DNA of 16,139 nt from DAISJD01 sp036821645. GTDB lineage: Bacteria; Pseudomonadota; Alphaproteobacteria; ATCC43930; CGMCC-115725. The translations under genes and the position numbers were made by a program. Of this stretch, positions 7,855 to 15,400 are shown piece after piece. The stretch is from positions 1-16,139 of the forward strand of contig DAISJD010000072.1 of the NCBI GenBank assembly GCA_036821645.1, given 5' to 3'. The notes beneath the pieces are model-generated. The model ran no database searches and was not told the origin of the DNA. It saw only the letters and a program-made list of their open reading frames with translations. The first letter of the stretch is position 1. Each line of letters begins with the position of its first letter.

Positions 7855-8643
7855 TCAGAGGCTGACCGGGCGGGTCATGAAGCCCGCCCCCCGTCGCCAA
7901 TCGTGCAGTAAAAAGGCTGGCGGCGATAGCGCCCAATCCCGTTCGAGCAGGCCGTTCGGCCCGATGATCGCCTGATGGGCCAGCGGCGGGGCGATCAGAC
8001 TGACAATCCCGCGCCAACGGGTGATGTAGGTTTGGTGGTGGTGCCCGGCCACGATCAGTTCGACCTGCGGATGATCGGAAAGTGTCGCCCCCAGGCGATC
8101 TGCCCCCCGGCAGGCAATCGTATCGAATGCCTCGACCCCCGTCATGAAGGGCGGGTGGTGCATGAAGATCAGGGTCGGCTGCGCCGGTTTTTCGGCCAAG
8201 GTCTGTTCGAGCCAGCCAACCCTTTCGCGGCAAATCATACCATGGGGGGCCCCCGGAACCGTCGTGTCGAGTCCGACCAGCCGGACCGAGAACCGATCGA
8301 CGGCGTAATGCAAAAAACCCCGGACGGGCAGGTAGGTCTGGTCGGCGAAAACCGCGCGCAGGACTGTACTATCGTCGTGATTGCCGGGGATGAGATAAAA
8401 CGGCACCCGCAATTCGGCCAAAATCCGACGCAGACGGTCATAGGCACCGGGCGTGCCCGTTTCCGTCAGATCGCCAGTGCATAACACCACATCGGGCCGG
8501 GGTTCGAGATTGTTGATATAGGCGACAACCATGGCCAGCCGTGCCGCCGTATCGATGGACCCAAACAGTTTGCCGTCAGGTTCGACAATGTGCAAGTCGG
8601 TGATTTGGGCGATCAACATTGGGGGAAACCACTCATAATCCAT
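7855..8643 (-). CDS. metallophosphoesterase, CpdA-like class III cyclic nucleotide phosphodiesterase
   Basis: This is a calcineurin-like binuclear metallophosphatase of 262 residues. The five metal-binding blocks are complete and in order: Asp16/His18 (ITDLHI), Asp58 (CTGDLTETG), Asn88/His89 (PGNHDD), His162 (MHHPP) and His201/His203 (AGHHHQT). CpdA enzymes hydrolyse 3',5'-cAMP. Related proteins act on other cyclic nucleotides or phosphodiesters, so the substrate is inferred. The start is uncertain. ATG 8643 gives an extra MDYEWFPP, while ATG 8619 gives MLIAQITDLHI, which looks more like family N-termini. Neither has a strong ribosome-binding site. It is a single minus-strand gene facing msrB, with an AT-rich upstream region (8644-8883) as its probable promoter area. 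Confidence 0.9.
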   Translation of the reverse strand: MDYEWFPPMLIAQITDLHIVEPDGKLFGSIDTAARLAMVVAYINNLEPRPDVVLCTGDLTETGTPGAYDRLRRILAELRVPFYLIPGNHDDSTVLRAVFADQTYLPVRGFLHYAVDRFSVRLVGLDTTVPGAPHGMICRERVGWLEQTLAEKPAQPTLIFMHHPPFMTGVEAFDTIACRGADRLGATLSDHPQVELIVAGHHHQTYITRWRGIVSLIAPPLAHQAIIGPNGLLERDWALSPPAFLLHDWRRGAGFMTRPVSL

Positions 8644-8883
8644 CGTCTTAGGGGCGGTGCATCTTAAGATTTCTGAGATGACGGTAAAATTAAATTATTA
8701 TTTTTTGTTGAAGAAATCTTGATTTTTGATCGGATACGCTGCTGTTCCTAAGGATTTGATGTTAAATATGAGAATTTTTAATGTCAATTTTATCTAATTT
8801 GCTTTTTAAATGATTCTAATCTAACAAGAAAGGCATTTTATATTGCAATGCACACGTTCTAGGATTTTGATTATTTGATACTA
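8644..8883. other. AT-rich intergenic DNA
   Basis: This stretch upstream of the phosphoesterase is markedly AT-rich, with no coding frame. It holds a perfect 10-bp palindrome (ATCTTAAGAT, 8661-8670) and a 9-bp inverted repeat (8666-8674 with 8712-8720) that is not followed by a T-run in a convincing position. It ends abruptly at the GGGG of a Tn3-family terminal repeat. It probably contains the phosphoesterase promoter, which I cannot pinpoint. Confidence 0.5.
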
Positions 8884-8921
8884 GGGGTCGTCTCAGGAAA
8901 CGGAAAATAAATCACGTTAAG
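8884..8921 (+). repeat. Tn3-family 38-bp terminal inverted repeat (single end)
   Basis: The segment is exactly 38 bp. It begins GGGGTCGTCTCAG, contains CGGAAAATAAA and ends CACGTTAAG. This is the pattern and length of Tn3-superfamily ends, closest in my memory to the Tn21 branch, whose ends share CAG-AAACGGAAAATAAA-CACG-TAAG. The GGGG outer end faces left, so the element lay to the right. I see no partner repeat in the window, so this is a solo end of a decayed or deleted transposon. Confidence 0.8.
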
Positions 8922-9054
8922 CCGGTTGCGGTGGCCGTGGCGGCTTGACAAGCAACCGGTCGATCTGGTCGGCGAGCAGCACAAACAAGGCGTCCAGTAC
9001 GGGAGCCTTACTGATTCCATCGACACCGGCACGCTGTCCGGGCGCTTCTTCTTT
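8917..9054 (-). pseudogene. C-terminal stub of an unidentified transposon-borne protein
   Basis: The minus strand carries an open frame of 45 codons whose TAA lies inside the Tn3-type repeat, as happens for genes that end at a Tn3-family terminus. Its upstream end is cut exactly at the border of the deleted IS3 element (9055). The visible end reads VLDALFVLLADQIDRLLVKP followed by a Pro-rich tail. I do not recognise the family. A transposase or transposon accessory protein is possible from position alone. Confidence 0.4.
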
Positions 9055-9220
9055 TGACCTGTTCCCCGCAAATGTACGCGCTTTGAGGTCGAGTCCGTTC
9101 CATCGGGGAGACGGACTTATGAAACGCAGTCGGTTTAAGGAAGTGCAGATCATCGGCATTTTGAAGGCGCAGGGAGACGGGACTCAACCTCTGACCGGGA
9201 TCAAATAGGGGAACAGGTCA
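9055..9220 (+). mobile_element. internally deleted IS3-family element, 166 bp, MITE-like
   Basis: Perfect 13-bp inverted ends TGACCTGTTCCCC (9055-9067) and GGGGAACAGGTCA (9208-9220) bound the element. They have the TG...CA termini usual for the IS3 family. Inside are the leader and the first codons of an IS3-type OrfA, after which nearly the whole element is missing and the frame runs into the right end. No flanking 3-5 bp direct repeat is evident (CTTT before, CGTC after). The element could still be mobilised in trans by an intact relative. Confidence 0.75.
9119..9208 (+). pseudogene. IS3-family transposase OrfA, N-terminal remnant
   Basis: From ATG 9119 the frame gives 29 residues starting MKRSRFKEVQIIGILKAQ, which matches the helix-turn-helix start of IS3-family OrfA proteins (typically MKRxRFTEEQIIGILKE). 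The likeness ends after about 20 residues, at the deletion, and a TAG at 9206-9208 closes the frame at the edge of the right terminal repeat. GGGGAGACGG before the ATG may be the old ribosome-binding site. It is non-functional. Confidence 0.75.
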
Positions 9221-9224
9221 CGTC

Positions 9225-9365
9225 TTAAAACCGCGCACCGGGCAGATCAGCTGTTCCAGTTTGCCACTGTTCAAGGTCGCGATAGCTGATGCCATAGCGG
9301 CAATACCAGCGCACTGCCCAAAGAACGATCGCGCCCTCAAAATGACACCATTTGAAGTCCGACAT
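9225..9365 (-). pseudogene. IS6-family transposase, N-terminal remnant
   Basis: ATG at 9365 opens 46 codons. The first ~39 residues contain FEGAIVLWAVRWYCRYGISY followed by RDLEQ, the well-conserved start of IS6-family DDE transposases (IS26/IS6100 type). After that the sequence loses similarity (WQTGTADLPGARF) and stops at TAA, 5 bases from the edge of the IS3 remnant. All catalytic residues are missing. Confidence 0.8.
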
Positions 9366-9427
9366 GCCCAACTCCGCTCGTGTTCAGGCACTATGTCGCC
9401 GCCGGTCACAGTTTTTGCAACAGAGCC
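9225..9427 (-). mobile_element. IS6-family (IS6100-like) element, one end only
   Basis: On the minus strand the outer end reads GGCTCTGTTGCAAA (9414-9427), the 14-bp terminal repeat I know from IS6100 and close to that of IS26. About 50 bases inside it the transposase frame begins. The element breaks off after about 39 codons, next to the IS3 remnant. The other end is absent. The outer end lies 35 bp from the stop of the giant RTX gene. Confidence 0.78.
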
Positions 9428-9462
9428 GCACAATCTATCGCTTTGTTATGCCATGCAGTGTT

Positions 9463-12400
9463 TCACCGGTGTGCCGTCGCTAAGGTTTGGTGCACAGCGG
9501 CCTCATGGTCAAAAGTTGCAACCCTTGTCACATCGAATGCCGCATGATCGGCCCCAAATGCAGCCATAGTCTGCACGAGTTGCAAGACATGCGAATTCAT
9601 GAGTGTCCCATAGGCTGGCGTTGCAGGAGTTGAAAGCATGTCGGCAACGGATTTTAGGGTATTGATCTGGTCAACCTGGGCATCACCCGGATGGATCAAC
9701 AACAAATTATCGTAAGACACCCCGTTATGCAGCCTCTGATCATGACCGACCGTCCCGCTGACGGCATCAACGACTTGACGCTCGGCTGCGACGGATGGGA
9801 TGGGGGATGGGGTTTGTTGAGAGGGGTCGGATGCCCACGCAATTAAGTCAGTCTTGCTCAAAACAGTGCCATCGGCAAAGATAACTTGATCAACCCCAGC
9901 ATTCGTATAGTTGAACCCATAGTCTATCGTAATCTGATCGCCATTCCCAAAATCCAAGATAAGGTTGGTGCCATCCGTCGTCACCGTGAGATCGCCAATC
10001 GTAAGGCCAGGGCCTAAGCGCAACGTATCAATCGGCGTACCATCCGATGCATCATCAACGGCACGATGGATCTCTGAGAAAACGGAAAACGGCCCGCCAA
10101 ACTCTGGATTGTAAGACGGTATTTCTTGCTCGTTGATTTCAAGATGGCCGTAGCCTCGATTGAAAATAAAAGTATCGCCGCCGCCATTGCCCGTCAGAAT
10201 ATCGTTACCCCCCTTGCCGTCCAGGAGATCGGCACCGTTGCTGCCGTAAAGATGATCGTCACCGGATGTGCCCGACATAATTTCAAGCGCAATTAACTGA
10301 TCACGGGTGAGGACTGTGCCATCGTCGAACAGAACTTGTCCAATTCCTGAATAAGCATCGATCAGCATGCGGTCTAGGGTAATTTGATCGCCATTATTAA
10401 AATTGAGAAGAAGATTTATGCCATCAGTTGTAACTCTCAGCGACGCAGCACTCAGTCCTGCGCCTAATTTTAGCGTATCAATGGGCGTATCCTGCACTGA
10501 ATCTGCAATTCTCTGACCCAAAATACCGTCGCCATAATTGTACTGGGGCGTTTCCCGAGCATCGATTTCAAGATGGCCGTAGCCTTCATTGAAGATGAAG
10601 GTATCGCCGCCGCCATTGCCGATCAGAATGTCGTTGCCACCCTTGCCGTCCAAGGTGTCGGCCCCAGTAGAGCCATAGATAAAATCGTCGCCGGATGTGG
10701 CCGACATGATTTCAAGCGCGATGAGCTGATCGTGGGTAAGGACAGTCCCATCATCGAAGACGATTTGTTGCACCCCTGCCGTCGTATCATCGACAGCGCG
10801 GTCAAGCGTTACCTGATCGCCATCGGAGAAAGACAAGACAAAATTATGATAAGGGGAATAGTAATAACCATGTGCTTGCTCTGCCGTCACGCGCAACATA
10901 TCAAGCGTCAACCCTTTACCCAGCTTCAATATATTCATGGCATTGTAATTATAGTCTTCTTCATCGACTTCGAGATGACCATAGCCTTGATTGAAGATGA
11001 AAGTATCGCCGCCGCCATTGCCAGTCAGGATATCGTTCCCGCCCCTGCCGTCCAATTTGTCGGGGCTATCATAACTGCCGTAAAGATGATCGTCACCACG
11101 GGTACCGATGAGCCCAAGAGCCAGAAGTTGATCGAATGTCAGAACCGTTCCATCGACAAATTCTATCTGTGAAAGATAGGGCAGGGCATATCTCGAAAGT
11201 GTTATGGTGTCGTTTCCACCAAAACCGAGGTTAAGATCATCATTATAATTCTTTGAAATGCTGAGATCATCAAAAGTGAGGCCAGCCCCTAAGACGACCT
11301 TGTTTGATGCATAATAAATACCGTTGTAATTTTCATAGATTGTTAGATGGCCATACCCTTTGTTAAAGACAAACGTATCGCCGCCGCCATTACCCTGAGC
11401 ATAATCATTGCCGCCCATCCCGTCGAAGAGGGTGCCATTGGCCGTCCCATAGAGGATGTCGTCTCCGCTTGTGCCAATCGTCTCAAGAGCATCCAATTGT
11501 TGGCGCGACAAGAATGTGCCATCGGCAAATTCTACACCTTGAATGCCGATACCTGGCTGAAAATATCCTGCGTAATATACACCGGCTGCCGTATCGCTTT
11601 GTAACTGTCGATCCAGAGTAATGATATCATCTTGGCCAAAATCGAGCGTGAGGTCTTTACCGTTCGACCGAACATGCAGATCGGCCAGCGTCAAACCCAC
11701 CCCCAGTTTCAGGATATTTTGTGCGTCATTATGGGAATAGTTGAACTCGGCAATCTCCAAATGCCCATACCCTTTCTGGAAAATGAACGTATCGCCGCCA
11801 CCGGCACCATATTCATAATCGTTCCCACCGCGGCCATCGAACCTATCGGCCCCGCTACTCCCATAGAGAATATCGCGCCCAGACGTACCGGTCGTTTCGA
11901 GATCGATCAATTGTTGGCGGGATAGCGATGTGCCATCGGCAAATCTAATTTCTTGAATACCAGATTTATGGTAAAAAATTTCATTGCCATAGGTCAATTC
12001 ATTATAAATTTTAATGACATCGTTTCCTGAAAAATTAAGGAATATATCCGATCCATTGGATGTTACATGAAGATTTTCCAATGTTAATCCAGAACCAAGC
12101 GTGATGATATTTTGCATATCACCATGAGATTTATCTATCTCTGTAATGTTGAGGCGGCCATACCCGTGATTGAAGATAAAATTATCACCGCCGCCATTGC
12201 CATATTCCGTGTCATTGCCCCCTTTTCCGTCAAAAACATCCGCCCCAATCGTTCCATAGAGCGTATCATCACCCATCGTGCCGGTTGTTTCGAGCGCGTA
12301 AAGGTCGGCGTTGCTAAGAACTGTACCATCGGCAAAGATCACCTGTTGAACGCCAGCCCGTTCATTGGATAGGGCACGATCCAGCGTCACGCTGTCGCCA

Positions 12401-15400
12401 TCGGTAAAAGTCAGGACCAGACTGGTGTTTCCATCAAAGTCTGGGGCCGTTGCCGTGACCCGCAACAGATCGGCCCTGGTCAAGCCCAATTTCAGGACGT
12501 TATTGGGATTTGAGTTACCATAGTCCGCTTCATCGATTTCAAGATGACCATAGCCTTTCTTGAAGACGAAGGTGTCGCCGCCGCCACTGCCCGTCAGAAT
12601 GTCGTTGCCACCCCGGCCATCCAGAAGATCGCCCTTTCGCGTCCCATAAAGATGATCGTCGCCCCCTGTGCCAGTCGTTGCCAGGGTCAGCAATTGATCG
12701 CGGGTGAGCATTGTCCCATCGGCAAACAGAACGAGATCGATACCGAAAATGCTGTCGACGGCCTGTTCGTCCAGTTTGATTCTATCGCCGGTGCGCGCAT
12801 CGGTCAGGACAAGACTGCCCGCATCATCGCCCAGAACCCGAACCAGAATATCGTTGCGATCAATCCCGGCACCCAACGTCAAAACGTTCGGGCCATGACG
12901 ATGGTTAAGATCGGTTTCGTTAATTTCCAAACTGCCATAGCCCGCTTGGAAGATGAAGACATCGCCGCCACCAGCCCCGATATCGACGTGATTTCCCTGA
13001 CGGCTATCGAAAATATAGCCCTCGGCACCCATCTGAATGAGCCCGGTATCATTGGATTGTGCCGTGCTGGACAAGACCCCCGTGCCGGGTGTGCCGATCA
13101 GAAGTGTTTTCTTTAGATCATGTACGTCAAGGGCAATGCCGGCACCGCTCAGACCATTTTGCAATGCGTGATCGACCGCCGCCGGGTCGATCTTCAGGAT
13201 ACCGGCCAATTGTTCCAGGACAGTGGTCACATTGGTGAAATAGGCAAGCGTCCGGCTGAGATCCGTCGCATCCGGTGCATGGGCAATAAAGCCGGCAACG
13301 GCCTGGGGCAGATCGATGTCACCGACGATCTGGTCGTTGGCGAGATCGACCGAAACGCCGGGCAGCACCCCCGCGAGCGGCCCCTCGATCAACAGACGCA
13401 AGGACAGACTGGCGACGACCCGTTGATAGGCCGCCTCAAGCACCGCCCCTTGATGGGCGTTGACAGGATTGCCGCTCAGCATCCCGCCATAGGTTGACAC
13501 ATAGCTTTGTCCGAAGACTTTATCGAGAAACCCAAGATGCTGCCCATTGACAAAGGGGCCGCGACTATCGGCTGCTACCCCATCCACCCCGGCGTAAAGG
13601 GTCAGGATCGTTTTAAGGCGCGTGCCGATTTCGGCAAATGACGCCAGGCCCAGTGTGGTAAAATCCGACAGCGCCTGTGCCAAGCGCGGATCATGGCTTG
13701 CCGCAATCCGCAGGTTGGGCAACACCCCATAACCATGCAAATCCGGCAGTAATTTGACGCCATCCGCGATCGTTTGATCGCCAAGATAATGGCTGTCCAG
13801 GTTATCCGTTGCCAAATTCGCTTCGCCGAAATGGCCGATGCTGCCATCGGCCCGGGTGAAGCTTGCGATGGCGGTGATCATATTGCCGTTCACCGACTGA
13901 TCCACAGTCGTCGCCGTCAGATTGAGGGACACGATCCCCAAATCATGGAGCGAGACGAGGGTCGCCGTCGCGACATTGCCATCCCCGATCGTATCGATCA
14001 ACAGCTTCAAATGGGCGAAAGCGGGATCGCGCGCATCGATCACCCCATCGCCGTTGCGATCCAGCTGACGCAAGGCATCAAAGCCCGTGAGCCCCGAACC
14101 GCCCAGAAGCTTGTCGATATGATCGAGCGCACCGGACCCGTCATAATCATTGACCAATAACCCGGTGCTTCCCGTGACGAAACCGGTTCTGACCGCAAAC
14201 CCGGACTTGACGTAATCGAGATAGGTACTTGACTGATCGACGGCCGTCAGTTGAAACCCTTGCCCGCTGAGATCGAGAATGAGCGGGTCGCTCTTACTGG
14301 CATCGTAGGATGCCCTTGCATCGCGCAACACGCCGTTCGGGTTGGGGCCTGAACTGCCGCCAAAGCCGCCCCCCTTGCCGCCGGTGGTTGGGGACGATGA
14401 AGGGCCTGGGGATGGGCTCGGGTTCGGATCGCCCGGCATCCGGTCGGGTCCCGGCTTCGCCCGTTTCAATGCCTCTCGCAAGAGGGCGCGCACGAAATCT
14501 TCATAACTGTCGAACGTATGAGACGGCTCTTCGGTCGGATCGGGGATCATGGGCGGCATGCCGCCCCCCATTGGATCATCGGCCGGAAACATGGAATTGA
14601 TGGTGATTTTATCCGTCAAGCGCGCCAATTGATCCTGATTGTAAACGGCAAGGCCATTGATGATCAGTTTTTGGATCGTTGTGCTGAACCCAGTCGGCGA
14701 TGCCATATCGGGCCTGTAGGCATCGTGAATATCGATGATCTTGACCGCACCGGACCCGTCATAAGTTTCCTTGATGATGATGTCGTTGCCTTGGCGCAGC
14801 ACGATGTAATTATACTGATCGACTTCCTTTGCACTGCCGTTTGGATTTGTCGAAACGACCTTCAACGGCGGAATATCGGTGATATAGACGATATTGTCGT
14901 CATGAGAACCGGGGGCGTTCGCCTCGTCGATATCGACCCGCTCGTCGCGGGTGGCGTCGATCACGATCAGATCGCCGGCCCCTTTGCCGATGATCGTGCC
15001 GGAACCGCCGTTCAAGGTAAAGACGTCGTGCCCGGTCGCCCCATAGAGAATTTGCTGGGCCGATCCATCGCCGGTTGTGGCCCGTTTGAACAAGGTCGCC
15101 TGGTCGATACTGGTGCCATCGGCGAACAGCAGACGCTGCACCCCCGATAGCGGATTGATCAACCCATTATCGAGAATGATTTGATCGCCCGCCACACCGT
15201 CGCTGAGGCTGAGGCCGCCGGCGAGGGTCGCCTTGACCCTGATGTCGCCGGCCGTGAGGCCGCCGCCGATCAGGATGGTATTCTGGGGCAGTGTGCCGGT
15301 CTGATCCGTTTCATGGATTTCCAACCGGCCATAGCCTTTTTGATAGATGAACGCGTCGCCGCCATGGCCGATCGCGCGATCGTCGCCGCCGCGCCCATCG

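Noticed and set aside
8666..8720. 9-bp inverted repeat as a terminator
   Set aside because: The loop is 37 bases, the stem is AT-rich, and it lies upstream of the phosphoesterase rather than after a gene. It is likely chance in AT-rich DNA.
9840..13060. Regularly spaced repeats that might suggest a CRISPR-like or satellite array
   Set aside because: The period is about 400 bp, the frame is continuous, and the conserved parts code for RTX turns. This is protein-level repetition.
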